DNA of 38,418 nucleotides, taken from contig JAJCZM010000037.1 in assembly GCA_029262375.1 (NCBI GenBank), positions 1 to 38,418 of the forward strand, given 5' to 3'. This stretch comes from Deltaproteobacteria bacterium (GTDB lineage Bacteria > Desulfobacterota > Binatia > UBA1149 > SPBQ01). The notes under the pieces are model-generated. The model did no database searches, was not told where the DNA came from, and saw only the letters and a program-made list of their open reading frames with translations. Below are positions 15,135-23,946 of the stretch, piece after piece (position 1 is the stretch's first letter; every line of letters starts with the position of its first letter). Position numbers and translations under genes: made by a program.

Positions 15135-18100
15135 ATGCTCGAGTTCTCTCCTTCGTGTAAGCGAAGCGGGCGACACATTGGTACGTTTGCAGCTGCGCTC
15201 TCGTTCGTTGCCGTTACGTCGGTCGCTGCGTTCGGCGTTTCCAAGGAACGCGTTGTCACCGCCACCGGTTCGGAGCATGGCGCTCCAGGTGCGTTTGCTC
15301 CTTCCATTCCTGTTTCTAGGGCGAGCGCGCCCGACTACGTAGCGGGACGCCTGATCATCAAGCTTTCGCCCACGCTCGCAACCAGAACCCGACGCACGGC
15401 AACATCGTTCGGCGAGCCCGGCCTCGACCGCCTTGGCAGGCGGTTCGGATCGCGAGGCCTGCACAAGCTCTTCGATGGTCGCCGTGAGCGTCTTGCACGT
15501 GGCGGTCCCGGCCCCACGCTGCGTGCGGCTCGAGCGCCGGTGCTGGCGGTGGCCCCAAAGCTCGACGATGTCTACGTGTTGGACCTCTCGCCGAGCCTCG
15601 ACATGGAGGCCGTTGCGCTCGAGTACGAGCAAGTAGCGGGCGTGGAGTACGCCGAACCCGACCGGCTGGCTTCGGTGAACTACCTTCCAAATGACCCCTA
15701 CCTCACGAGTTCCGGAGCGTGGAAGCAGTCGTTCTTGGATCTGTGGGGCCACGACCTTCTCAACATGCAGACGGCCTGGGACATTACCGACGGCAGTGGC
15801 ATCCTGATCGCGATTAGCGACACCGGCGTCGACTTCACTCATCCCGATATTGCCGGCCGGGCTTGGGTGAATGGTGATGAGATCCCGGGGAACGGCGTCG
15901 ACGACGATGCCAACGGATACATCGACGACATCAATGGTTGGGACTTCGCGAACGAGGATTCCGACCCTACAGACGACCACGGCCACGGTACCCATGTCGG
16001 CGGAACGGCCGCTGCGACGGGCGACAATGGGATCGGAATCGCAGGCGTTGCCTACGCTGCAGAAGTCATGGCGGTAAAAGGCTTGACCGCCGCCGGAAGC
16101 GGCTCGATTACCGCGTTGGCCGGCACCATCGTGTACGCATCCGATAACGGCGCGGACGTCCTCAACGCTAGTTGGGGCGGGTTCGGTAGCTCCGATACGG
16201 TTGACGACGCAATCGCGGTTGCCCGTGCGGCCGGCATGGTCGTCGTGGTTGCCGCCGGCAACTCCTCATGGGATGCCTCTGGGTTCTTCCCCGCGAGCAA
16301 CCCCCAGGCGATCACGGTCTCCGCGTTCGACTCGTTGGATCAACCGGCTTTCTTCACCAACTTCGGCCATGCCATAGATGTTGCCGCTCCCGGAGGCGGC
16401 GACACGGAACCTTCCAACAAGTATGAGCCGTTTCGGTCAGTTCTCTCTTTGCTCTCGTCGGAGAGCAATCCGTCGATGGCGCCCAGTCAGCTCATCGTCG
16501 ATGATGCCTATCTTCGCCAGGCGGGTACGAGTATGGCGGCTCCGCATGTCGCAGGTGCCGCTGCACTCATCCTTGCGAATCATCCCGAGTATACGATCGA
16601 ACAGGTGCGTCAGGTCCTGCGTGCAACAGCCGACGATGTTGGTGATCCCGGTATGGATTCTTTTGCGGGCTACGGTCGTGTCAACGTAGCGGCGGCGCTC
16701 GCGGTCGATAGCGTGCTCGATCTCGATATCGCTTCGCCGGCGACCGGAGACGTTGTCGGGGGGATCAGTATCGACATCGTTGGAAGTGCCGACGGACCCG
16801 ACTTCGCGTCGTACGTCGTCGAGTATGGCGAAGGAGAGTATCCAGCGAGCTGGACGCAGATCGGCGCCGTGCAAACCTCTCCCGTTGTCGGCGGGATGCT
16901 CGTGAACTGGGATGTTTCGAATGTTGCCGACGGCGACTATGTCGTGCGCGTCGTAGGAACTACGACCCTCGGAGACAGCTTCGAGGACCGCAGTGTAGTC
17001 ACAGTCGACCGACTCTTCGTTACCGATCCAACGAGCTACAGCATTCACCGAGGTGGAGGCGAGCAGATCGGGATCCACGGCAGCGCTTATGCTCCCGGTT
17101 TCGCGACTTACAAGGTTGAGTTCCGAACGATCGAGCCTGATCTTACCGAAGGGGCGTGGTCGTCGGCTGGCATGACGCTTGCCGGTGGTGGCACCGATCC
17201 GGTATTCGAAGGCCTGCTCGCGACGTTCGATACCAGCGTCCTGCCGGAAGCGCGCGACATCGATCTACGGGTTACGGTACTCGGCGACGCGCCGACGTCC
17301 GACACGTTTTACCACATCGTCGTCGACCCGGACCTGAAGGCAGGCTGGCCGTACCTGATCCCCGGTCTTCCGCAATTGTTTAACAGGATGGAAGGGCACG
17401 TCACATTGGCCGACGTCGACAACAACGGTACGAAGGAAATTCTCGCTGCATACGGCGACATGGTTTTCGTGCTCAACCACGACGGTACGGACTACTTGGG
17501 TTGGCCCCAGGTATTCGTCGACTTCCCCGACGACCAGTACAACATGTATACCGACGTGGCTCCGGCTGCCGCGGACCTCGACGGCGACGGCGATTTGGAG
17601 ATCGTCGCCACGGATTCTGAAGGCATATACATCTGGCATCACGACGCCACGCCGATGTCCGGCTGGCCGCGCCAGTTTACCAGCGTGCTGGATCCGCAGG
17701 GCAACACGATCACCGGGCGGCCCTCCGGCGATTTCGTACTTGCAGATATGGACGGCGATACACTACCCGAGATCATCTTCACTCTTTCTCGAGGACTGGT
17801 GGTGATGGATTCAGCCGGCAATTCGCTTCCGGGTTGGCCATGGCAGTTCAAGGAGTTGCCGACGAACCCTTGGACGCCGTTCCCTGCGGTGGGTGACATG
17901 ACAGGCGACGGCATTCCTGAGATCGCCATATTCCAAGACCTAGGGCTTAGCGACCCGATTTATCTCTACGTTTTCGATGCCGCCGGCAATGTACTGGAGA
18001 ACTATCCCCGCCGGATAACGCGCAGCCACGTCCGAGACGCGGCGCCCGTGCTTGCCGACCTGCGCGGTCCGGACGGCGTGCTGGAAGTCGTCGTCAATCA

Positions 18101-18812
18101 ATCAAAGGCGAAGAAGCTGCGCGCTTACGACTGGCAGCGGAAGAACGTGCGACTGAAGACGAAGATTCCCGCACTTACCAAGAAGGTGACCGGCGCAGGG
18201 CGGTTCAAGTCGAGACAGGAACCACTCAGTGCAGGGGACATCGACGGGGACGGCCTAGCAGAAGTCTTCGTCGGGACCTACTGGCCCGACCCGCGTCGAA
18301 GGTGCAAGGGAAGTTACTGCACGACCACTTTCCTGCTCGGGCCTTTCAAGGGCACGCATGTTCTGCAGGCGGTGAGTGCGACCACGCGCGCGCTTCCAGG
18401 ATGGCCGGCCGTCTACGAGTACACTCGCGGCGACAACGCACACGGCCCGGGATCGCCGGCCATCGGTGATCTGAACGGAGACGGTGAACAGAACGTGGTC
18501 GTGGGAAGCGGGATGTGTTGGTCGGCTCCGAATTACGAATATCACCGGTGCTACACGCTCCACGCCTACCGGCCCGATGGCAGCTATCTGCCGGGATTCC
18601 CGAAACCGACGCCCGCGCCGGGACCGACGGCGTCGTTGATGCCTGCCATCGGGGACATCGATGGCGACGACCTCAACGAACTCGTGTTTGTCGATTTCGA
18701 CGGTCGCGTCCTGGTCTACGACATCGACGGCACGCCGGGCGCCGAGCAAATGCAGTGGCCGATGTTCCGCGCGAACGCGGCGCATACGGGCGCAGCGGCA
18801 CCTCTTCCCTGA
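15135..18812 (+). CDS. Secreted subtilisin-like serine protease with FG-GAP/VCBS repeats
   Basis: This is a 1225-residue exported protein. Residues 1-35 look like a signal peptide, followed by a fervidolysin-like propeptide (YVAGRLIIKLSP, VAGVEYAEPD). The S8 catalytic domain spans about residues 195-540 with Asp229 in SDTGVDFTHPD, His284 in DHGHGTHVGG and Ser466 in GTSMAAPHVAG, so it looks active. Two beta-sandwich-like domains follow. The C-terminal third has FG-GAP/VCBS-type calcium motifs such as DLDGDGDLEIV, DMDGDTLPEII, DMTGDGIPEIA, DIDGDGLAEVF and DLNGDGEQNVV, which suggest a beta-propeller. AGGAGG 5 bases before ATG 15135 decides the start over GTG 15132. Confidence 0.93.
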   Translation: MLEFSPSCKRSGRHIGTFAAALSFVAVTSVAAFGVSKERVVTATGSEHGAPGAFAPSIPVSRASAPDYVAGRLIIKLSPTLATRTRRTATSFGEPGLDRLGRRFGSRGLHKLFDGRRERLARGGPGPTLRAARAPVLAVAPKLDDVYVLDLSPSLDMEAVALEYEQVAGVEYAEPDRLASVNYLPNDPYLTSSGAWKQSFLDLWGHDLLNMQTAWDITDGSGILIAISDTGVDFTHPDIAGRAWVNGDEIPGNGVDDDANGYIDDINGWDFANEDSDPTDDHGHGTHVGGTAAATGDNGIGIAGVAYAAEVMAVKGLTAAGSGSITALAGTIVYASDNGADVLNASWGGFGSSDTVDDAIAVARAAGMVVVVAAGNSSWDASGFFPASNPQAITVSAFDSLDQPAFFTNFGHAIDVAAPGGGDTEPSNKYEPFRSVLSLLSSESNPSMAPSQLIVDDAYLRQAGTSMAAPHVAGAAALILANHPEYTIEQVRQVLRATADDVGDPGMDSFAGYGRVNVAAALAVDSVLDLDIASPATGDVVGGISIDIVGSADGPDFASYVVEYGEGEYPASWTQIGAVQTSPVVGGMLVNWDVSNVADGDYVVRVVGTTTLGDSFEDRSVVTVDRLFVTDPTSYSIHRGGGEQIGIHGSAYAPGFATYKVEFRTIEPDLTEGAWSSAGMTLAGGGTDPVFEGLLATFDTSVLPEARDIDLRVTVLGDAPTSDTFYHIVVDPDLKAGWPYLIPGLPQLFNRMEGHVTLADVDNNGTKEILAAYGDMVFVLNHDGTDYLGWPQVFVDFPDDQYNMYTDVAPAAADLDGDGDLEIVATDSEGIYIWHHDATPMSGWPRQFTSVLDPQGNTITGRPSGDFVLADMDGDTLPEIIFTLSRGLVVMDSAGNSLPGWPWQFKELPTNPWTPFPAVGDMTGDGIPEIAIFQDLGLSDPIYLYVFDAAGNVLENYPRRITRSHVRDAAPVLADLRGPDGVLEVVVNQSKAKKLRAYDWQRKNVRLKTKIPALTKKVTGAGRFKSRQEPLSAGDIDGDGLAEVFVGTYWPDPRRRCKGSYCTTTFLLGPFKGTHVLQAVSATTRALPGWPAVYEYTRGDNAHGPGSPAIGDLNGDGEQNVVVGSGMCWSAPNYEYHRCYTLHAYRPDGSYLPGFPKPTPAPGPTASLMPAIGDIDGDDLNELVFVDFDGRVLVYDIDGTPGAEQMQWPMFRANAAHTGAAAPLP

Positions 18813-18886
18813 CAGCGAGGAGGTTCGAGACCCGGCGGGTAATCGTGTTCGTGTAGTCCGCCGGTTCTGCTGCTCGCCGCTCGCGC

Positions 18887-19234
18887 CTACGGACACGTAC
18901 AGTCGACCTGACAAGCTCCGGGGCACAGCGCGTCGTCTGTACCATCGCACTGCTCGGTCGCGTTGTTCACCGTGTTGTCTCCGCAACGCGGATTGACCGT
19001 GCTCGGTATGCAAATCTCTTTCTCGCGCCGAAGGCGGGGGTTCCATCTCCCGAACTGATCGTGTGAGTGAACATTACCCGGTCGAACCGGTACAGCTGCT
19101 CGCGCGCGGTAGCACATCTGATGCACGCCCTTGTTGAGAACGCCTTCGCTGTTCTTGTCGCTCGCTACACAGAGTGAGACCGCCTTTCGGATCTCGACCG
19201 AATGCGTTCCAAACTGATCCTCCACGTTCACCAC
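18887..19234 (-). pseudogene. 5'-truncated DQFG-repeat cysteine-rich exoprotein
   Basis: The frame encodes two copies of a repeat with the pattern DQFGxxxxxxRKxxxLCVxxxK (VEDQFGTHSVEIRKAVSLCV, then HDQFGRWNPRLRREKEICIP), ending CGDNTVNNATEQCDGTDDA and CQVDCTCP. I know this tail from full-length secreted proteins of Binatia/Myxococcota-type genomes, which begin with a signal peptide. Here the coding similarity begins abruptly next to the inverted repeat at 19241-19306 and no signal peptide is encoded. The gene has lost its front half, probably in the same event that removed the start of the facing transposase. Confidence 0.7.
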
Positions 19235-19240
19235 CGTCCC

Positions 19241-19306
19241 GCCAGGGCACGGCCCCTGCTCAGCCGGCGGTAAGCACCGCCGGCTGAGCAGGGGCCGTGC
19301 CCTGGC
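19241..19306. repeat. Perfect 31-bp inverted repeat with 4-base loop
   Basis: The left arm (19241-19271, beginning GCCAGGGCACGG) and right arm (19276-19306) are exact reverse complements across a 4-base AAGC loop. The transcript would form a 31-bp perfect hairpin. It has no T tract, so it is not a standard terminator. It sits exactly between two gene fragments that each lack a 5' end. Confidence 0.95.
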
Positions 19307-19728
19307 CCTGGCGTGCGGTCGATCAGGACGGAGATCTCATCGACATTCTTGTCCAGCCACGACGCAGCAGACGCGTGGCTGAGAAGGTCTTTCGCAAGTT
19401 GCTGAAGGGCGAGGGGCGCGAACCGAGGACGATCGTGACCGACAAGCTGCGGAGTCATTCGGCCGCGCATCGGATCGCGATGCCGTCGGTGGTTCACGAC
19501 ACGAAACAGTACGCGAACAACCGGGCCGAGGTTTCGCATCAACCGACGCGGCAGCGGGAGAGACAAATGCGAGCCTTCAAGTCGGCGGGCGGGACTCAGC
19601 GGTTCTTGGCCGTCCACGGCCTCGTGGGGAATCTGTTCCGAGTGGGGCGACACCTGTTACGTGCGGTTCATCATCGGCTCTTTCGTCAGCGCGCCTTCGA
19701 AGTCTGGAACACCGTGACATTCGGTTAG
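19297..19728 (+). pseudogene. IS6-family transposase, N-terminally truncated
   Basis: The similarity starts at WRAVDQDGDLIDILVQ (second catalytic Asp region) and continues through RKLLKGEGREPRTIVTDKL, SVVHDTKQYANNRAEVSHQP (catalytic Glu in NRAEVSHQ), RERQMRAFKS and LFRVGRHLLRAVHH. This is the DDE domain of IS6-family transposases. The N-terminal zinc/helix-turn-helix region and the first catalytic Asp are absent, so it is inactive. The apparent GTG start lies in the inverted-repeat arm and is fortuitous. Confidence 0.85.
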
Positions 19729-19794
19729 AACGTTGAACTCGCTGTCGGCTTCACGGCTTGCGCTCGGCCGAACGTCGGTAAGTTGACAATGCCC
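19307..19794 (+). mobile_element. IS6-family element remnant
   Basis: This comprises the C-terminal part of an IS6-type transposase and about 65 bases of 3' flank ending in a sequence whose reverse complement, GGGCATTGTCAACTTACCG (19794-19776), resembles IS6-family terminal repeats. The left end and left terminal repeat are missing. The boundary on the left is the 31-bp inverted repeat. Confidence 0.6.
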
Positions 19795-19818
19795 ACGCCA
19801 CTACTGAGCCGTCGCGCT

Positions 19819-19832
19819 GGTTTACGTAAACC
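19819..19832. promoter_or_regulatory. 14-bp perfect palindrome upstream of beta-propeller gene
   Basis: GGTTTACGTAAACC is a perfect palindrome 160 bases before the next gene and 25 bases beyond the IS end. It could be a regulator binding site. It could also have arrived with the IS insertion; nothing else supports a function. Confidence 0.3.
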
Positions 19833-19993
19833 TTATCGGCTGTTGCCGATACTTCGCGGTGGGCGTTTGGAGTTCCCACTCTACCGCGTCGGCATGCGGC
19901 CAATCATTGCCTCTCTGGGGGGGCGAAGAGGCGAGCACGGCGCCCCCGAACCCGGAATTGCGTTGACGGCAATCCGCGCCGTTTGGTAGATAA

Positions 19994-22915
19994 ATGGGTA
20001 TCATGTACGCCCACAATTTCTCGATGACGACGTGGATGGCGCCTATGGTGATCTCCACGATCTTGTCGGTGCCATTGTCTGCTTCCACGACTCCAGCCGA
20101 CGTCGTGCGTTGCAACAAGGACATCAGCAAGGCCACGCAAAAGCTGAGCGGCTCGTACGAAGCACGTCTCAAGCGGTGCTTCTCACGCGGCCAGTCCTTC
20201 TGCCCGCCCTTCGATCTCGGCGTCGATAAGGCGCGCAACAAGATGATCGCCAAGATCGGCAATCCGAATGGGTCTTGTGCCGCCGCCGTTGCCGGCGGGC
20301 TGTCACTCGACGAGCTCGGACCGGGCCTCGAGTGCACCGACATGGTTCAGTCCAACGGGTGCGGTACGAACAACGGCCAACTCGAGAACGTCAACGACCT
20401 CGCGCTCTGCCTGAACTGTGCAATGGATGCCGTCAACGGTCGGCTGCAACAGAAGGTCGCGGCCGACCTGGAGTACACGTTCAATGCCAATGAAGCGAAG
20501 TGTCTGCGTTCGATGTTCATTGCGACGATCAAGATTGCCCGTAAGGGGCGCAAGGAAGTCGCCAAGTGTGCGAAGGATGGTGCACAGCCGTTTGCCTGCC
20601 CGGTACCCGACGACCCGGAATCCAAAGTAGGGAAGGCGTTGGCGAAGCTCGGTACGCGGGTCGCCAAATGCAGTGACGGCGGTGGCGTGCCGGGTGTCGT
20701 CGCGTCGGCAGTGATGGAGCGTTTGTGTCCAGACCGCGCGAGCCAAGACAATGCCGATTTCGAGCTGTGCTTCGCCGGCGTCGCAAAGTGTGCCGCGTGC
20801 TTGTATTCGAATCTCGCTTTCGGCCAGAGCCAAAACTGCTCGGAGTTCGCCGGCACCGGGTGCCACGAGACATCGGTCTTCGCAGGAATGGCCTACGTGG
20901 TGAACCAAGACGACGATACGGTCACCTACTACAATGCCGACGGATCGCTGCTGGACATGGACGTCGCGAGTTCCTCGTTCCCCGTAGGCTCGGTCCCCTC
21001 GGATGTAGCCGTGAACCCGCACGACGGTATCATCTATGTTACGAATTCGGCCGACGGCACCGTTACCTATTTGGACGCTCGAAGCGGTGCGCCTTATCTC
21101 GGTTCTCCGGCCGCTTCGACGTTCGCCACCGGAAACAACCCGGTAGCCGTAACCTACACGCAGTCTATCGATCGCCACGAAAGAACCGTGTTCGTACTCA
21201 ATCAGGGAGATCAGACGGTCACACTGTTGCACGGTCGGTCGGGCGAGCCGATACACGGCGATCTACCCAGCTCGACGTTCCCGGTCGGCAACGGGCCGAC
21301 GGACGTGTACGCATTTCCGCAAGCGCTGGGAAAAGCGGCCGTCGCGGTTACGAACTACGATGACGATACGGTAACGACATTCTCGCGCGACGACCGCGAC
21401 TATAGCTTTGGTGACCTCGCCAGTTCGACATTCGCCGTCGGCGACGGCCCGCTCTCGATCAGCCCCTTCGGCGTCATGAATAAGCTGGATGACACCTTAT
21501 CGACGATCAGTTCGTCGGGCACCGTGTCTTCGACGGTTGCGCTGTTGCCCGGCGCGCACCGTGTGGTTCAGAACGAGTACAGTTTTCCTCCCGAGAGCAA
21601 CTTCTTCGTAGACAACCCGAGCACCTGGGCGCTTACTGATACCGGCGACATGGTGTTCCTGCGCAGCCTCGCGCACCAGACGGCCGGTACGCTCGCGCAG
21701 TCCACGTTCAGTCTCGGCAACGGAGCAATCGACCTCGCTACCGATGCCTTCCCGAGTTCTCCCGAGGCGGCTCGCTATTTCGTTCTGCTCCAAGGCGACG
21801 AGGAGGTTGCCTCTTTCCACCCGGATATTACGGCCGGTTCGCAGTTGGGCGTTCCCGGGTGTCTGATCGCGGGCCTACAGGTCGATGCCGGTACCGAGCT
21901 GGCGTATCTGCTGTGCAAGTCAGGAGAGGTCGTCGTGCTGGATGCGACTAACCCGGCATTTGCCCTGGGAACCCAAGCGGCATCGACGTTCCAACTTCCC
22001 GTCTACGACGTCGTCACCGATCTGGCGCTGGATCCAATCTCCGGAAACCTCTACGTCGCGAGTTACCGAGGAGCCCCGCACGACGAGTTTGGTGTGACCT
22101 ACGCCGACTCGGCAACGCTCACGCCGTCTGTGGGCTCTCCGTACTCCGCTGGGCCGATCGTGGGAGCTGCGATTCCAGCCGTTGCCACCCCCGTAAACGT
22201 TGCCGTCAACGGTACGGCGGGGCTGGCCTACGAAGCAGACCTATTGGCGGGCGGCATGGTCTATCTCGACAACCTGATCGGTTCATACGTCGGCGGCAAT
22301 AAGGTGGCGGCCACGCTTTCGCTCGGTACGCAGCCGCACGCGATGGTTTCGAGCGAAGCGTCTGCGCTGACCTATGTCGTCGATCTCGAAGACGACACCA
22401 TTACCTATGTTGACGCGACGAGTGTGGACTACGCCGGTATCGACTACGCGAGTTCCACACTGGCAACGGGCGGGAGACCGATAGAGATCGCGGTGAACGA
22501 TTCGGCCGATCGCGTGTACGTTGCCAACTCGGACGATGCGACGGTGACTTATTTCAGTTCGGCTGCGCCCGGCTATGCCATGGGGACGCTCGGTGCATCG
22601 ACGATCGCAGTCGAGGACGTGCTGAGCGTCGCTGCAACTCCGGCCGCGAACCTGGTCTATGCCGGCAACGATCGCCTGGTACTTCTCGACGCTACGACCG
22701 GTGCGTACATCAACGGCACGCTCGAAGATTCCGACTACCCCACGCGCAATGCACGCCTGATGGGAGTCAACTCCACCAGCCAGATTCTGCTCGTAGCGAC
22801 CGGCTCATCGCTCACCTATCACGACGCAAGCACGGGTCTGTATCTCAACTGGAGTCCGACCGTGAGTACGGCAGCCACCGGATCGAACCCCGTTGCGATC
22901 GAGGTCATGCCGTAG
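19994..22915 (+). CDS. Secreted Cys-rich plus YncE-like beta-propeller protein
   Basis: This is a 973-residue exported protein. The signal peptide is near residues 11-35 (MVISTILSVPLSAS). Residues about 36-300 form a helical Cys-rich domain with repeated C-x(~20)-KC units, for example AKCLRSMFIATIKIARKG and RKEVAKC. Residues about 305-973 hold many blades of roughly 65-75 residues with the pattern DDTVTYxDAxSG...STFxxGxxPxxVAV (ADGTVTYLDARSGAPY, DDTITYVDATS, DDATVTYFSSAAPG), like YVTN/YncE lactonase-type propellers. The last strand VAIEVMP closes the fold. No enzymatic residues are evident. The start could be ATG 19994 or, with a better signal peptide, 20024. The same Cys-helix domain recurs in the gene at 36330. 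Confidence 0.85.
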   Translation: MGIMYAHNFSMTTWMAPMVISTILSVPLSASTTPADVVRCNKDISKATQKLSGSYEARLKRCFSRGQSFCPPFDLGVDKARNKMIAKIGNPNGSCAAAVAGGLSLDELGPGLECTDMVQSNGCGTNNGQLENVNDLALCLNCAMDAVNGRLQQKVAADLEYTFNANEAKCLRSMFIATIKIARKGRKEVAKCAKDGAQPFACPVPDDPESKVGKALAKLGTRVAKCSDGGGVPGVVASAVMERLCPDRASQDNADFELCFAGVAKCAACLYSNLAFGQSQNCSEFAGTGCHETSVFAGMAYVVNQDDDTVTYYNADGSLLDMDVASSSFPVGSVPSDVAVNPHDGIIYVTNSADGTVTYLDARSGAPYLGSPAASTFATGNNPVAVTYTQSIDRHERTVFVLNQGDQTVTLLHGRSGEPIHGDLPSSTFPVGNGPTDVYAFPQALGKAAVAVTNYDDDTVTTFSRDDRDYSFGDLASSTFAVGDGPLSISPFGVMNKLDDTLSTISSSGTVSSTVALLPGAHRVVQNEYSFPPESNFFVDNPSTWALTDTGDMVFLRSLAHQTAGTLAQSTFSLGNGAIDLATDAFPSSPEAARYFVLLQGDEEVASFHPDITAGSQLGVPGCLIAGLQVDAGTELAYLLCKSGEVVVLDATNPAFALGTQAASTFQLPVYDVVTDLALDPISGNLYVASYRGAPHDEFGVTYADSATLTPSVGSPYSAGPIVGAAIPAVATPVNVAVNGTAGLAYEADLLAGGMVYLDNLIGSYVGGNKVAATLSLGTQPHAMVSSEASALTYVVDLEDDTITYVDATSVDYAGIDYASSTLATGGRPIEIAVNDSADRVYVANSDDATVTYFSSAAPGYAMGTLGASTIAVEDVLSVAATPAANLVYAGNDRLVLLDATTGAYINGTLEDSDYPTRNARLMGVNSTSQILLVATGSSLTYHDASTGLYLNWSPTVSTAATGSNPVAIEVMP

Positions 22916-22955
22916 AGCGCCATCGTGCGGTAGAGGAAGCGTTGAAGGAGGAGTC

Positions 22956-23042
22956 ATGCACACAGTTCTATCGACACTAGCCTTCGCTTTGTCGGCCACG
23001 GTGCACGTCGCGCCGGCAACGGCCTTCGTAGATTTCGGCTAG
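22956..23042 (+). pseudogene. Signal-peptide stub of a truncated secreted protein
   Basis: A 28-codon frame begins 2 bases after an excellent AAGGAGGAG (22945-22953) and encodes MHTVLSTLAFALSATVHVAP followed by ATAFVDFG and TAG. This is a Sec signal peptide with an AxA-type cleavage site (ATA/F) and only a few mature residues. It lies 40 bases after the beta-propeller gene and may have been the next gene of that operon. The following 300 bases hold no frame that clearly continues it, so the mature part has been deleted or has decayed. Confidence 0.55.
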
Positions 23043-23368
23043 GTCACCGACTCGCCCGCGCGCGGGTTGACCCCCGACCACAGCGGCAGTTGGCTTGGCT
23101 TGCGATTCGCGAGTCCGGCGTAGGCGATTGCGAGAGCGCGAAGACCGCAGACTTCGGTGCCACTTGGTCTACGCCGGTAACGATCCCGGCGTCGTCGGAC
23201 GTGGGTGCCTGCGTCACGCGAGTACGTGCTGTACGTGGCGGTTCGTGATCGACTATTTGGTGATTTGAGAGATTTGATTGAGGGAATCAGCGTTACGTCG
23301 ACGTGGAGTTGCCGAGTGCGTTCTAGTGAGCGCTGAACACAAGGATTGGGCAACGATAGGAGAAACCC
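23043..23368. other. Gene-free stretch after the signal-peptide stub
   Basis: No intact gene is seen. Short frames such as DFGATWSTPVTIPASSDVG (about 23145-23200) look like decayed secreted-protein sequence, but this is too short to claim. The last 15 bases contain the ribosome-binding site for the next gene. Confidence 0.4.
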
Positions 23369-23905
23369 GTGACAAACGCTCCAACCCAAAAACTGGGTAC
23401 CATTGGCTTGTCGCTTCTCGGCGTGTGGATGATTCTGGACGCGGTCGCCGACCTGATATTTTACGTTCCTCTTCTGGTCACGACGACCACCGACTATGTG
23501 GGCTGGGGGCAGCTCGCATCGCCGGTAGTTCACGTGATGCTTGGTGTAGCGCTCGTGTCGCAGCGCGACAGCCTTTCGGCGACTCTTTTTCCCGGCGATT
23601 CCGACGTGGAACTCGATGCAGTTCCTCCCATGCACGATTTCGTCGTCGCACTGCTCGGCGTCTGGCTCGCAGTCACCTCTTTCGCGCGTGCTGTACAAGT
23701 GGAGTTCGGACTAGTTCATCGGTTTTCTATTGAGTCGAAGTCGCTCTTCGTCGGCGATCTGCCCACCTACATGATGACTGCGGAAGCCTGGTCTCAGAGA
23801 ATCCCACATCTGGTCATGTTGATCTGCGGCTTGGGTTTGGTGCTCGGTGCACGTGGCTTGACGCGGGCCTGGTTCTCCGCGCGCGGGGTTGAGCGTGACG
23901 CGTGA
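23369..23905 (+). CDS. Four-helix integral membrane protein, unknown function
   Basis: This is a 178-residue protein with hydrophobic segments at about residues 10-38, 46-64, 90-108 and 148-168. The pattern (LGTIGLSLLGVWMILDAVAD, then HDFVVALLGVWLAVTSFARA) suggests an internal duplication, since LLGVWxxxxxxA occurs at the start of both halves. I do not recognise the family. The GTG start at 23369 is supported by AGGAG at 23358-23362. Its stop overlaps a possible GTG for the next gene (GTGA at 23902-23905). Confidence 0.65.
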   Translation: MTNAPTQKLGTIGLSLLGVWMILDAVADLIFYVPLLVTTTTDYVGWGQLASPVVHVMLGVALVSQRDSLSATLFPGDSDVELDAVPPMHDFVVALLGVWLAVTSFARAVQVEFGLVHRFSIESKSLFVGDLPTYMMTAEAWSQRIPHLVMLICGLGLVLGARGLTRAWFSARGVERDA

Positions 23906-23946
23906 AGGATCTCCTACCAGGACCCCGACCGCATGTGGCGCCGATT

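Noticed and set aside
23039..23698. A 219-codon minus-strand open frame
   Set aside because: It overlaps the well-supported membrane-protein gene at 23369 and is Arg/His-rich in the way of antisense frames.
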